Shown: positions 35,944 to 44,849, counted from the first letter of the stretch. The stretch is 64,000 nucleotides of DNA from Lysinibacillus sp. PLM2 (GCA_023168345.1 AP025689.1:618001-682000); one strand, 5' to 3'. The notes: generated by a model from the sequence alone, not told the origin. Translations and numbers: made by a program.

Positions 35944-36270
35944 ATGATTCGAGATCGGGGGAATATCAAATGGAATGCCATGATGTTGCCCGAACATGTG
36001 AAGCTATTACGTGAATGGAAGGCACAGGATGAATACGTAAAAAAGCCAGAACTAGATGAATGGGCGCTACAAGAGCTAAGTGAACAATTACAAAGAGCTT
36101 ATACCCAAAAAACGGAGGTAGAGCTAAAGGTTTGGGAAGAAAAGCAAATTTACAAAACAACAGGTGTCATCCACAAGGTAAATACCCAAAGCTGTAAACT
36201 TTATTTAGAAGATGGTCGTTCCTTTTCGTTCCAGTCCATTATAGATGTTTCACTTAATTTAATTGAATAA
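35944..36270 (+). CDS. YolD-like family protein
   Basis: 108 residues with the YolD-like signature (RGNIKWNAMMLPEHVKLLREW at the N-terminus and a C-terminal beta-rich part). In Bacillus, yolD-type genes are paired with uvrX or yqjW, and the family is thought to act with the polymerase; mechanism unknown. AGAGGTGATG precedes the ATG. Confidence 0.88.
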   Translation: MIRDRGNIKWNAMMLPEHVKLLREWKAQDEYVKKPELDEWALQELSEQLQRAYTQKTEVELKVWEEKQIYKTTGVIHKVNTQSCKLYLEDGRSFSFQSIIDVSLNLIE

Positions 36271-36428
36271 AAGCACCCTAAGAAGTCTGGAGCCCCCTTT
36301 AAAAAAACATCGTCAACAGTCTCCTTTTTAATTACTTTATATAGGCGTATTGCATATGATAGGTTGATTAGTTTTGGACGGAATTTCTCCAATAAGGAAC
36401 ATATTCCATCAACCTAGGAGGAGACGAC

Positions 36429-37382
36429 ATGAAAAGGATACTCGTTACGGGGGCGCTTGGACAAATTGGCTCTGAATTGGTGGTCAAACTTCGCAAGCTT
36501 TATGGGGAAGAAAATGTTTTAGCAACGGATATTAGAGAACCAGAAGAAGGGGAAGGTCTGTTTCAAGTACTTGATGTAATGGAAGAAAAAAGAATGTTTG
36601 AGCTAGCGAAACAATTCAATGCAGATAGTCTCATCCATATGGCAGCTCTTCTTTCTGCCACCGCTGAAAAAAAGCCGCTCTATGCTTGGCAGTTAAATAT
36701 GGGGGGGCTTATCAATGCATTGGAGGTATCTCGGGAGCTAAATTTACAGTTTTTCACCCCAAGTTCAATCGGTGCATTTGGTCCGTCCACACCAAAAGAC
36801 GATACACCACAGGATACAATACAAAGGCCAACGACAATGTATGGAGTGAGCAAGGTGGCAGGGGAATTATTATGCGATTATTACTTTAATCGCTTTGGTG
36901 TGGATACTCGCGGTGTTCGATTCCCGGGGCTAATTTCATATATTACGCCTCCAGGTGGGGGAACGACAGATTATGCGGTGGAAATTTATTATAAAGCGGT
37001 GGAAGAAGGGCGCTACACTTCCTACATTGCAGAAGGTACATACATGGATATGATGTATATGCCCGATGCGCTGCAAGCAATTGTCGACTTAATGGAAGCA
37101 GATGGCTCCAAATTAGAACATCGCAACGCCTTTAATATAACAGCCATGAGCATTGAACCAAATCAAATTGCAAAAGAAATTAAAAAGCATATTCCAACAT
37201 TTGAAATGGACTATGCTGTGGACCCTGTACGTCAAGGAATTGCAGAAAGCTGGCCTAACTCTATTGATCCGTCAGCGGCTAAAGGGGAATGGGGTTTTAC
37301 ATCAGCCTATGATTTGGAAAAAATGACAGCCGATATGATTGAGAAGTTAAGTAGTAAATTAAATAAAAAGTCATTTTCATAA
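36429..37382 (+). CDS. tdh: L-threonine 3-dehydrogenase, short-chain (epimerase-like) type
   Basis: 317 residues, extended SDR fold. Visible are the NAD site [10 protein letters not shown], the catalytic Ser ([11 protein letters not shown]) and Tyr-Lys (YGVSK), and the threonine-dehydrogenase hallmark [10 protein letters not shown]...[13 protein letters not shown]. This type, unrelated to zinc MDR Tdh, oxidises threonine to 2-amino-3-ketobutyrate with NAD+. The product is the substrate of Kbl (17610-18797). AGGAGGAG lies 6 bases before the ATG. Confidence 0.9.
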   Translation: MKRILVTGALGQIGSELVVKLRKLYGEENVLATDIREPEEGEGLFQVLDVMEEKRMFELAKQFNADSLIHMAALLSATAEKKPLYAWQLNMGGLINALEVSRELNLQFFTPSSIGAFGPSTPKDDTPQDTIQRPTTMYGVSKVAGELLCDYYFNRFGVDTRGVRFPGLISYITPPGGGTTDYAVEIYYKAVEEGRYTSYIAEGTYMDMMYMPDALQAIVDLMEADGSKLEHRNAFNITAMSIEPNQIAKEIKKHIPTFEMDYAVDPVRQGIAESWPNSIDPSAAKGEWGFTSAYDLEKMTADMIEKLSSKLNKKSFS

Positions 37383-37386
37383 AAAG

Positions 37387-37435
37387 GGGCTAAGGAAAGG
37401 GAGCAAACATCCCATTTTCCTTAGCCTTTATTATT
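37387..37435. terminator. Bidirectional terminator between tdh and trpA
   Basis: Long stem GGCTAAGGAAAGGG / CCCATTTTCCTTAGCC with T-rich tails on both strands, between convergent genes. Confidence 0.8.
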
Positions 37436-37472
37436 TAAGCGCGCCCCAAATCTCGATTTAGGGAAACTCCAA

Positions 37473-38255
37473 TTATTTCACAGCAGCCAATTTTGAAGCC
37501 TTCACTAATTCTTCAATTGTAGCCCAGTCATCTTTAGCTAAGCTATCCACAATCTTACTACCTACGATGACACCATCGCAAACAGATGCGAAATTTTTCA
37601 CATGCTCAGGTGTTGATATTCCAAATCCAGCTAAAATAGGCGTATCACTATAGTTTCGAAGCTTATTGAAATGTTCATCTAGCTCACTAGCAAAGCTTTG
37701 TCGTGCCCCGGTAATCCCATTAACAGTAACTGCATAAATAAAGCCTTCGCTCATTTTAGTTAAACGTTCAATACGTTCTGGTGTACTCGTTAATGATACA
37801 AGCTGAACTAAATCAATACCAGCCTCCTTTAAGGCAGGATGGATAATTTCACATTCTTCTAAAGGCATATCAGGGATAATAACACCGCGAATTCCAGCTG
37901 CATATGCATCGTGAGCAAATTCCTCAATTCCATAAGCAAGAATAGGATTTAAATAAGTCATCGCAACAAGTGGAATTGAAATTTCATCTGCAAAGCTAGT
38001 TAAAGTTTCAAGTACTTTTCGTAAAGTGGTACCCTCTGCTAATGCCCGTTCACCGGCAAGTTCAATGGTTGGACCATCTGCAACAGGATCTGTGAAAGGG
38101 ATGCCCACTTCAATAGCAGTAACCCCAAGCTCCTGTAGCTTCAAAATGGTCGGCTGCACTTTCTCTAATCCACCATCGCCAGCCATAATATAAGGGACAA
38201 ATGCTTTATTACCTCTTGCGACAGTAGTTAAAATAGCTTCTTTTAATAGGCTCAT
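37473..38255 (-). CDS. trpA: Tryptophan synthase alpha chain
   Basis: 260 residues, TIM barrel. Signature [15 protein letters not shown] with the catalytic Asp, catalytic Glu in the N-terminal strand (TAIEVGIPF), and the phosphate site ILAGFGIST. It cleaves indole-3-glycerol phosphate and passes indole to TrpB. Overlaps trpB by 4 bases (ATGA), last gene of the operon. Confidence 0.96.
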   Translation of the reverse strand: MSLLKEAILTTVARGNKAFVPYIMAGDGGLEKVQPTILKLQELGVTAIEVGIPFTDPVADGPTIELAGERALAEGTTLRKVLETLTSFADEISIPLVAMTYLNPILAYGIEEFAHDAYAAGIRGVIIPDMPLEECEIIHPALKEAGIDLVQLVSLTSTPERIERLTKMSEGFIYAVTVNGITGARQSFASELDEHFNKLRNYSDTPILAGFGISTPEHVKNFASVCDGVIVGSKIVDSLAKDDWATIEELVKASKLAAVK

Positions 38256-39442
38256 GCTAGGTCACCTCCAAGGGCAGAAGAAATGGTGTGTACATCTTTA
38301 TCCCCACGTCCGGATAAGCAAACAACTAAAATATCATCAGAAGACATAGTTTTCGCAAGGTTTGAAGCGAAGTAAATGGCATGGGCACTTTCTAAAGCAG
38401 GTAGTATACCCTCAGTACGACAAAGTAACTTCACACCTTCTAGTGCCTCTTCATCATTCACATTCCCATAGGTTGCGCGGCCGCTTTCATGAAGATGGCA
38501 ATGCTCTGGGCCAACACCAGGATAATCTAATCCAGCAGAAATGGAATGGGCTTCTTGAACGAATCCATTTTCATCCTGTAATAAGTACATAAATGCTCCA
38601 TGAAGGACGCCTGTTTTACCAACATGAATAGCAGCGGCATGTTTATCTGTATCGATGCCTTTTCCTGCAGCTTCAACACCATATAAAGCCACATCTTGAT
38701 CATTTACGAAAGGATAAAACATACCAATGGAGTTACTTCCTCCACCAATACAAGCAACAACAGCATTTGGAAGGCGATTTTCTATTTCAAGAATTTGTTT
38801 ACGAGTTTCATCGCCGATTACTCGTTGGAAGTCACGAACGATCGTAGGGAATGGATGAGGGCCCATTGCTGAACCTAAAATATAGTGCGTATCTTCAATG
38901 TTTGTAACCCAGTGGCGTAGTGCTTCATTGACCGCATCCTTTAACGTAGCGGAACCTTTTTCAACTCCGACAACCTTTGTTCCAAGAAGCTCCATACGGA
39001 ATACATTCAATGCTTGACGCTTTACATCTTCAGCTCCCATATACACGATACACTCTAATCCAAGAAGGGCACATGCTGTTGCAGTGGCTACACCGTGTTG
39101 ACCAGCCCCGGTTTCAGCAACAATTTTTTTCTTGCCCATACGTTTTGCAAGGAGCGCCTGACCGAGGGCGTTATTAATTTTATGAGCACCTGTATGGTTT
39201 AAATCTTCACGCTTCAAATAAATTTTCGCACCACCACAATGAGCTGTTAATCTTTCAGCGAAATAAAGGGGTGTTTCCCGACCAACATAGTTTTTTAAAT
39301 AGTAATGAAGTTCCTTTTGGAATTCTTCTTCATCTTTATATTTATCATATGCTTCTTCAAGTTCTTGTAATGCTGTCATTAATGTTTCCGGAACAAATTG
39401 TCCTCCGAAACGGCCGAAACGACCTTTTGTCTCAATTGCCAT
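38252..39442 (-). CDS. trpB: Tryptophan synthase beta chain
   Basis: 396 residues, fold-type II PLP enzyme. PLP-lysine in HTGAHKINN (about residue 87), the [12 protein letters not shown] substrate loop and [10 protein letters not shown] phosphate loop identify TrpB. It condenses indole with serine. Shares one base with the trpF stop. Confidence 0.97.
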   Translation of the reverse strand: MAIETKGRFGRFGGQFVPETLMTALQELEEAYDKYKDEEEFQKELHYYLKNYVGRETPLYFAERLTAHCGGAKIYLKREDLNHTGAHKINNALGQALLAKRMGKKKIVAETGAGQHGVATATACALLGLECIVYMGAEDVKRQALNVFRMELLGTKVVGVEKGSATLKDAVNEALRHWVTNIEDTHYILGSAMGPHPFPTIVRDFQRVIGDETRKQILEIENRLPNAVVACIGGGSNSIGMFYPFVNDQDVALYGVEAAGKGIDTDKHAAAIHVGKTGVLHGAFMYLLQDENGFVQEAHSISAGLDYPGVGPEHCHLHESGRATYGNVNDEEALEGVKLLCRTEGILPALESAHAIYFASNLAKTMSSDDILVVCLSGRGDKDVHTISSALGGDLA

Positions 39443-40065
39443 TATAGATACACTCCTTTTCCAGTGGTTGCTGCTTGTATAAATTCTTTAATTAAATCAA
39501 CATCTTTTCTACCATCTCGCTCTACACCACTTGAGACATCCACGCCAAATGGGGAGACTTGCTGGATGGCGAGGGTAACGTTTTTACAATTTAATCCACC
39601 CGCTAAAATTACACGATCCTTTGGAATCGTAGCTTTTTCAAGTAATGACCAATCGAAAACGCGACCACTTCCACCAGCAAAATCAGTTCCTGGTGCATCA
39701 AATAAATAGTAATCTACATCATATTGACTAGCTTTCTCGACATCTTCATAATCACGAATGGAGAAGGCCTTAATGGAAGGGAAGCCCAAGTCACTAATAA
39801 AATCGACACTTTCATTGCCATGATATTGGACGAAATCTAGACCAACTGATTCGACTGCTTCGCGAACTTGCTCTTTTGTTGGATTAACAAACACGCCTAC
39901 TTTTTTAACAGGTGTTGGAACATGTTTTGCAAGCTCAGCGGCATGTTCTATCGTGATTTGACGCTTGCTTGGGGCAAACATGAAGCCTATGAAACTAGCA
40001 CCGGCATCCACAGCCGCTTTCACGTGCTCGACTTCTTTCAATCCACAAATTTTCACTTTTGTCAT
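39442..40065 (-). CDS. trpF: Phosphoribosylanthranilate isomerase
   Basis: 207 residues, TIM barrel. Cys in KICGLKE near the N-terminus and Asp in YYLFDAPG are the general base/acid pair; LAGGLN and VDVSSGVE form the phosphate site. Converts phosphoribosylanthranilate to CdRP. Start overlaps trpC stop by 4 bases. Confidence 0.95.
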   Translation of the reverse strand: MTKVKICGLKEVEHVKAAVDAGASFIGFMFAPSKRQITIEHAAELAKHVPTPVKKVGVFVNPTKEQVREAVESVGLDFVQYHGNESVDFISDLGFPSIKAFSIRDYEDVEKASQYDVDYYLFDAPGTDFAGGSGRVFDWSLLEKATIPKDRVILAGGLNCKNVTLAIQQVSPFGVDVSSGVERDGRKDVDLIKEFIQAATTGKGVYL

Positions 40066-40862
40066 GACTTCACAACCTTTTCATTGTCAGAGAGGGGAAC
40101 TTGTAAAGATTTTAGTGCTTCTTCAACATTTCCAGTTCGCATTAAAGATTCGCCAACGAGTACTCCACGAGCGCCTACCTTTGCTACACGCGCAGCATCT
40201 TCACTAGTCCATATGCCACTTTCACTAATAAAGGCGATTTCAGGAATCGTATTGATTTTCTCTGCTAATTTTTCTGTTTGTGCTAAATCAACATCAAAGG
40301 TTTTTAAATTACGATTGTTTACACCGATAATTTTTGGACCAATTGCAAGGGCGCGATCTAGCTCTTCTTCATTGTGTACTTCAACTAAAACATCAAGGCC
40401 TAAGCTAGATGCATAGTCGTATAAGGATTTTAGTTTGTCTTCTGATAAAGCTGCAACAATCAATAAAATCACCGAAGCACCAGCCGCTTTTGCATAATCA
40501 ATTTGAACCTCATGGATGACAAAATCCTTATTTAAAATCGGAATGTCCACTTCATTTGCAATATCAGTTAAATCTTGAAAAGAACCTTTAAAATACTTAT
40601 CTTCTGTTAATACAGAGATACATATAGCACCAGCATTTTCATATTTTTTTGCTTGTGCAACAGGATTTACACCATCATTTATTAACCCTTTAGAAGGAGA
40701 TGCTCGCTTCATTTCTGCAATGACTTGAAGCTGCTTCGAATTCCGCAGTACATCATAAAGAGAAGGGCGCTCCTTTTTCACAACCTCAAATTGTGGTTTG
40801 TTTGCAATGAAATGAGGAAGCAATGTTTTTTTGTAATCAATAATCGTTTGTAAAATCGTCAT
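40062..40862 (-). CDS. trpC: Indole-3-glycerol phosphate synthase
   Basis: 266 residues. VIAEMKRASPSKG holds the catalytic lysine, ILNKDFVIHEVQI the second, and GVNNRNLKTF and ISESGIWT the phosphate-binding loops. Decarboxylates and closes CdRP to indole-3-glycerol phosphate. ATG overlaps the trpD stop by one base. Confidence 0.96.
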   Translation of the reverse strand: MTILQTIIDYKKTLLPHFIANKPQFEVVKKERPSLYDVLRNSKQLQVIAEMKRASPSKGLINDGVNPVAQAKKYENAGAICISVLTEDKYFKGSFQDLTDIANEVDIPILNKDFVIHEVQIDYAKAAGASVILLIVAALSEDKLKSLYDYASSLGLDVLVEVHNEEELDRALAIGPKIIGVNNRNLKTFDVDLAQTEKLAEKINTIPEIAFISESGIWTSEDAARVAKVGARGVLVGESLMRTGNVEEALKSLQVPLSDNEKVVKS

Positions 40863-41896
40863 TATATTGCGCGCTCCTTTATAATTCCTTGGCTAAATTC
40901 AATAACTGCCTCAAGCTTTTCAATAGCACGGCCTGACTGGATTGTTTCGCGAGCTAATTCCACACCATCTCGAACGGAATCCACCTTATTTGAAGCAAAA
41001 AGGCCAAGTGCTGCGTTTAATAAAACAGCATCGAAGTAAGGACTTGGTTTTCCTTTTAGTAAATCTCTTAAAATATCAGCATTTTCATCTGGTGTGCCAC
41101 CACGTAATTCATGAACTGGCACAGAAGAAAGTCCAAGCTCTTCGATACGAATCTCTATTTGTTTTACTTCACCATTTTCTAAAAGTGCAAATTTATTTTC
41201 ATTATCTAGGGAAGCTTCATCCATGCCTTGTGTTCCAGAGACAACGATCGCACGTTTACGACCTAAAATATTTAACACTTCTGCATATTGTGTTACGAAT
41301 TCTGGACGATTGATGCCAACAAGCTGAGTTTGTAGGTTTACTGGATTTGTTAATGGACCTACCATATTGAAAATAGTTGGTGCGCCAATTGCACGACGTA
41401 CTTCACCAATACGTTTAAGTTTCGGATGAACATGTGGTGCAAATAGGAAAGTGATACCTTCTTGTTTTAGCATTTCAACATAATCCTCAATTGTAAAATC
41501 TGTATGGATGCCTAATGCCTGTAATACATCGGCACTACCGGATGCACTTGAGATTTTACGATTTCCATGTTTAGCAACAGGAACACCGCTAGCAGCAAGA
41601 ACGAATGCGCTTGTTGTACTAATATTAAAGCTTTTTAGTCCATCTCCACCGGTACCGCAATTATCCAAATAAGAGTCTTCTGGAACGGGAACTGGTAAGG
41701 CATTTGCTTTCATAACTGTTGCGAGTGCAGCAATCTCTTGTACCGTTTCACCTTTTGCACTTAAAGCAATAAGGAAATCTGCAATTTCATCCTTTGGTGT
41801 CTCTTCATTAAATACGATTTTTACTGCTTCAATCATTTCTTCATATGGTAAGTTTTCACCTTTGCTCACACGATTTGTGAATTCAAAAATAGTCAT
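40862..41896 (-). CDS. trpD: Anthranilate phosphoribosyltransferase
   Basis: 344 residues. Glycine-rich PRPP loop LDNCGTGGDGLKSFNIST, KHGNRKISSASGSADVLQALG and the metal-site DE pair (GMDEASLDN) are present. Transfers the phosphoribosyl group to anthranilate. ATG 41896 is 9 bases from AGGAGG; an ATG at 41905 touches that site. It is the first gene after the leader, so anthranilate synthase (trpE, trpG) must be encoded elsewhere. Confidence 0.96.
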   Translation of the reverse strand: MTIFEFTNRVSKGENLPYEEMIEAVKIVFNEETPKDEIADFLIALSAKGETVQEIAALATVMKANALPVPVPEDSYLDNCGTGGDGLKSFNISTTSAFVLAASGVPVAKHGNRKISSASGSADVLQALGIHTDFTIEDYVEMLKQEGITFLFAPHVHPKLKRIGEVRRAIGAPTIFNMVGPLTNPVNLQTQLVGINRPEFVTQYAEVLNILGRKRAIVVSGTQGMDEASLDNENKFALLENGEVKQIEIRIEELGLSSVPVHELRGGTPDENADILRDLLKGKPSPYFDAVLLNAALGLFASNKVDSVRDGVELARETIQSGRAIEKLEAVIEFSQGIIKERAI

Positions 41897-41941
41897 ATTC
41901 TTCATCCTCCTAAATGTAATATTTAAGAATAGATGGAAAAT

Positions 41942-42213
41942 AAAAAAGTCCTCTACAAAAGGGAAATCCCTTTTGTAGAGGACGATTTAAACCGCGTTGC
42001 CACCTCTGTTGAAGTAATATAAATTACTTCCACCTTGGCGTGTTTTAAGTATCTAATACGTAAAACACTTCCTTATAACGTAGGAAAAACGTCAGCAGAC
42101 TCACGCCAGCTGCTCTCATAAGGCCCATTCACGAAAGACATGGACTAGTTCACACCAACCACTAGCTCTCTAAACCATGTGAATTTCGCTACTATTCTTA
42201 TTCATCAATTTAA
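41942..42213 (-). promoter_or_regulatory. Tryptophan T-box leader of trpDCFBA
   Basis: Read on the minus strand: stem I base ATAAG/CTTAT, GGTTGGTG apical motif, specifier TGG (42127-42125, in GAATGGGCC), T-box core GAGGTGGCAACGCGG with TGGC, which pairs with the ACC end of a tRNA with discriminator G as in tRNA-Trp, then a perfect 16-bp terminator (GTCCTCTACAAAAGGG, 41983-41968, and its complement, 41963-41948) with T6. Uncharged tRNA-Trp would stabilise the antiterminator and allow transcription of trpD onward. Confidence 0.95.
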
Positions 42214-42252
42214 CTCGGCTATTCTCATCTAAACTAAATCTAAGCTCTTCTC
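42214..42252 (-). promoter_or_regulatory. TRAP-type binding site: eight (G/T)AG triplets
   Basis: On the minus strand the triplets GAG, GAG, TAG, TAG, TAG, GAG, TAG, GAG occur in a row with spacers of 2, 2, 3, 2, 2, 2 and 2 nt (first at 42252-42250, last at 42216-42214). TRAP (MtrB) of Bacillus binds RNA with (G/U)AG repeats spaced 2-3 nt. The tract lies directly 5' of T-box stem I. TRAP itself is not encoded in the window, so binding is inferred from the pattern. Confidence 0.75.
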
Positions 42253-42254
42253 GA

Positions 42255-42287
42255 AACGGTGGATGCGCTACCGCAACCTTTCTCCGT
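42255..42287 (-). other. 5' stem-loop of the trp leader
   Basis: Just upstream of the triplet tract the RNA can fold as AACGG/CCGTT closing an inner GGTTGCG/CGCATCC stem with a small loop. B. subtilis trp leaders also carry a 5' stem-loop next to the TRAP site that aids TRAP binding. Confidence 0.6.
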
Positions 42288-42310
42288 TACCGAACAAATA
42301 GTTAAGTTGA

Positions 42311-42339
42311 ATTGTAGACTTAAAAAATAAATTTGTCAA
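42311..42339 (-). promoter_or_regulatory. trp operon promoter
   Basis: Minus-strand TTGACA (42339-42334), 17-bp spacer, TACAAT (42316-42311): a near-consensus housekeeping promoter. The transcript starts just before the 5' stem-loop. Confidence 0.85.
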
Positions 42340-42432
42340 TGTATTCTGACAAAATAACAGCTACCAAAAGGATATGCTAGAAATAAATATTTATGAATGT
42401 CAATAGGGGAAGGTTGTTACATGTCTCTTAAT

Positions 42433-42699
42433 TTAGAAAAAGAAATTACGTAATTTTATTAGTTTAAAAAATAACGCTGCATCTCTAGCCATTTTATCAT
42501 TGCGTCTCATATGGGGAGCTAAGCATCGAAAAAATTGCTCATCACAAAATGGTGATCTACCGTATCTTAAATAACATTCATCATGCATTTTGCAACATGC
42601 ATCCACGGGGTTCGTTGGTAAGCCAGGGCCACTACAGCCAGGGCCGCAGTATCGATAACCAGGATAACATATTCCTAGTCTTAAACGTCTTCTTCTCAA
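42433..42699 (-). CDS. Small phospholipase A2-like protein
   Basis: 88 residues. The calcium loop YCGPGCSGPG (residues about 17-26) and catalytic helix DACCKMHDECYLRYG with the His-Asp pair are the PLA2 hallmark, as in the parvovirus VP1 unique region and related small bacterial proteins. The protein is Arg-rich at the N-terminus and has no classic signal peptide. Predicted to hydrolyse the sn-2 ester of phospholipids. TTG start at 42699 behind AGAGGTAG. Activity and location are inference. Confidence 0.75.
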   Translation of the reverse strand: MRRRRLRLGICYPGYRYCGPGCSGPGLPTNPVDACCKMHDECYLRYGRSPFCDEQFFRCLAPHMRRNDKMARDAALFFKLIKLRNFFF

Positions 42700-42807
42700 G
42701 ATGATTCTACCTCTTTTCTTTTATTAACTAATAGAAATAGAATATGGTTTTACAATAGGAATAGGAACGGCGTATAGAGTAGAGTAAATAGACTAGAAAA
42801 AGGAATA

Positions 42808-42863
42808 AAAAAAGAACAAACGAATTTGCCAGTGGTTTTGTGATAGCAAATTGTTTGTTCTTA
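42808..42863 (-). terminator. Terminator of queT
   Basis: Minus-strand stem GAACAAACAATTTGC / GCAAATTCGTTTGTTC followed by TTTTTTT. Confidence 0.85.
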
Positions 42864-42870
42864 AATATAT

Positions 42871-43374
42871 TTATCTGCGATTTTGAATTAAATCTTTAAA
42901 ATTTAAACGTTTATTTAAAAGATACATAATCGGTGCCCCAATAGTTAATACAACAAATTCACCAACTGCACAAGTAAACCAAGTCCACAGGAACAATCCC
43001 CATGGAATACCATAAGCTAAGTGCAATTCTATCGTAATGATGAACATCGTGAAGGTAAATAAAAATGAGTTGATAATAAGGCGTGCCCAGATGTTTTTCA
43101 CAAATTTACAAATTAAAATAAAGATTGCAAGAGTAATAATCGAATGTCCCACACCGAACACTAAATCATACAAACCTAATGGTGAAAATAAATTCGCTAT
43201 AAACACACCAATTACAACACCCGTCATATAAAGAGGGTTAAAGGCAACTAAGTGGTTAAATATTTCAGATACACGGAATTGAAATTCCCCATATCCAAAA
43301 GGTGCAATTATTAATGTGATAGCTACATATAGAGCTGCAACTAAACCGATAGTAGCAATAAATTTCGTTTTCAT
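42871..43374 (-). CDS. queT: QueT family queuosine-precursor (preQ1) transporter
   Basis: 167 residues with five to six membrane helices and the QueT-type motifs APFGYGEFQFRVSE and GLYDLVFGVGHS. It is the S-component-like membrane protein for preQ1/queuosine precursor uptake. The assignment is confirmed by the preQ1-I riboswitch in the leader. ATG 43374 is chosen: AAGGAG of the riboswitch tail lies 8 bases upstream, whereas the GTG at 43380 is too close. Confidence 0.92.
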   Translation of the reverse strand: MKTKFIATIGLVAALYVAITLIIAPFGYGEFQFRVSEIFNHLVAFNPLYMTGVVIGVFIANLFSPLGLYDLVFGVGHSIITLAIFILICKFVKNIWARLIINSFLFTFTMFIITIELHLAYGIPWGLFLWTWFTCAVGEFVVLTIGAPIMYLLNKRLNFKDLIQNRR

Positions 43375-43383
43375 ATTCACTTC

Positions 43384-43421
43384 TCCTTAGTTTTTTTTCG
43401 TGGGATGGTTACGAACCACGG
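43384..43421 (-). promoter_or_regulatory. preQ1-I riboswitch controlling queT
   Basis: Minus strand: stem CGTGG/CCACG with loop TTCGTAACCATC, then the A-rich tail AAAAAAAACTAAGGAG that includes the ribosome site. This is the class-I preQ1 aptamer pattern. Ligand binding would dock the tail in the aptamer and hide the ribosome site, shutting off queT translation. Confidence 0.92.
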
Positions 43422-43507
43422 TGTATTAAATCTCATATTGAAAACGGATGATAAGATAAACACACAATTTAATATATTAACATAAATGCAAAAATAGGTC
43501 AAAATAG

Positions 43508-43545
43508 TGTGATTCACAATTAAATTTAATTGTAAATTAATCACA
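43508..43545. repeat. Nested inverted repeat upstream of queT
   Basis: An 18-bp perfect palindrome (43516-43533, arms ACAATTAAA) is enclosed by TGTGATT and AATCACA. It could be an operator or a cruciform. The remainder of the gap to the ABC operon holds only the promoter below and a CGCTTTAAAGCG palindrome (43634-43645). Confidence 0.5.
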
Positions 43546-43708
43546 TTAAGTCGGAAGGGAATAAACAACTTTTTTTATTATATTAATATAATATTAACTT
43601 TACAAGAAACCTTATACTGATTGGATAATTTAGCGCTTTAAAGCGATAAATTAATATATTTGACTCAATATTTAGAAAATTAACAAAGTCTGAAGATTCA
43701 CAATGTTA

Positions 43709-43737
43709 TTGACTATTATAGTTATCGGCTGTAATAT
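43709..43737 (+). promoter_or_regulatory. Promoter of the ABC_sub_bind importer operon
   Basis: TTGACT (43709-43714), 17-bp spacer, TAATAT (43732-43737). The leader that follows can form alternative hairpins (CTCACAT with ATGTGAG or with an earlier ATGTG), but shows no T-box or TRAP-type tract. Confidence 0.6.
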
Positions 43738-43826
43738 AGCGGTAAACTCACATAAAGTAGAATACTAGAGCGGATATGTGTAACCAATATCATGTGAGAA
43801 AGAAAGACAAATGGGGGAAACAACGT

Positions 43827-44849
43827 ATGAAAAAGCTATCTTTTTTATTATTTGGTTTAATTCTACTGCTTGCTGCGTGTGGTAGCGGGGGTAGTAGTGA
43901 ACCTTCTAATGAACCTGCTGAATCAACTGAAAATACAAATGGTACAGCAGAGGAAACGCCGACAGAAACAAAATCTTATAAAATTGGTATTACTCAAATT
44001 GTAGAGCATGCATCATTAGATTCTGCGACAGAAGGATTTATTGCAGCTATTGAGGAATCTGGCTTAGATGTAGAGTTCGTGAAAGAGAACGCGCAAAATG
44101 ATCAAAGTATGAATATAACAATTGCGCAAAAATTAGTGAGTGAAAATGTTGACTTAATCTTTGCTAATTCAACTCCGTCAGCGCAAGCTGCGAAAAGTGC
44201 GACAGGTGATATTCCTATCATATTTACGTCAGTAACTGACCCAGTTGGAGCAGAGTTAGTTGACTCGATGGAAGCGCCAGGTGCTAACGTAACAGGTACG
44301 GTTGACTTACATCCAGAAACAATTTCTAATACAGTAGACTTTATTGTTGATGAGCTTGGTGTTACAAAAGTAGGAACGATATACAACACAGGTGAACAAA
44401 ACTCTGTAGTTCAAGTAAAACAAATGAAAGAATTATTAGAGGCAAAAGGTGCAACATTAACTGAGGCTTCAGTTTCAACATCTGCAGAAGTAAAGCAAGC
44501 TGCTGAATCTTTACTAGGCCAAGTAGAAGCATTTTATATTATTACAGATAACACAGTTGTATCAGCACTTTCTACAGTAGTGGATGTAGCAAATACAAAT
44601 CAATTACCTTTAATCGTTGGTGAATTAGATTCAGTTGCTGGTGGCGGATTAGCTGCATACGGTTTCTCATATTATGATATCGGTTATGAAGCAGGAGAAA
44701 TGGCTGTGAAAATTTTAAAAGGTGAAGCAACACCATCAGAAATTCCAGCAGCATATCCAGCAAACTTAAAATTAGTGATTAATAAAGCTACAGCTGAAAC
44801 AATCGGCGTAGAAATCCAAGATTCATGGAATGCGGAAGTAATCGAATAA
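43827..44849 (+). CDS. ABC transporter substrate-binding lipoprotein (ABC_sub_bind/TrpX family)
   Basis: 340 residues. Lipobox LLAAC (Cys about 19), Ser/Glu/Thr-rich linker, then an ABC_sub_bind domain (YKIGITQIVEHASLDSATEGF, LVSENVDLIFANSTPSAQAA). The family includes TrpX of streptococci, the binding protein of a tryptophan importer. ATG 43827 has GGGGGA 9 bases upstream; the earlier in-frame ATG at 43776 lacks one. Closeness to the trp operon makes an aromatic substrate possible, but this is inference. Confidence 0.88.
   Translation: MKKLSFLLFGLILLLAACGSGGSSEPSNEPAESTENTNGTAEETPTETKSYKIGITQIVEHASLDSATEGFIAAIEESGLDVEFVKENAQNDQSMNITIAQKLVSENVDLIFANSTPSAQAAKSATGDIPIIFTSVTDPVGAELVDSMEAPGANVTGTVDLHPETISNTVDFIVDELGVTKVGTIYNTGEQNSVVQVKQMKELLEAKGATLTEASVSTSAEVKQAAESLLGQVEAFYIITDNTVVSALSTVVDVANTNQLPLIVGELDSVAGGGLAAYGFSYYDIGYEAGEMAVKILKGEATPSEIPAAYPANLKLVINKATAETIGVEIQDSWNAEVIE

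Noticed and set aside
43738..43826. T-box or TRAP site for the ABC importer
   Set aside because: No specifier, no TGGN motif and fewer than three suitably spaced (G/T)AG triplets.
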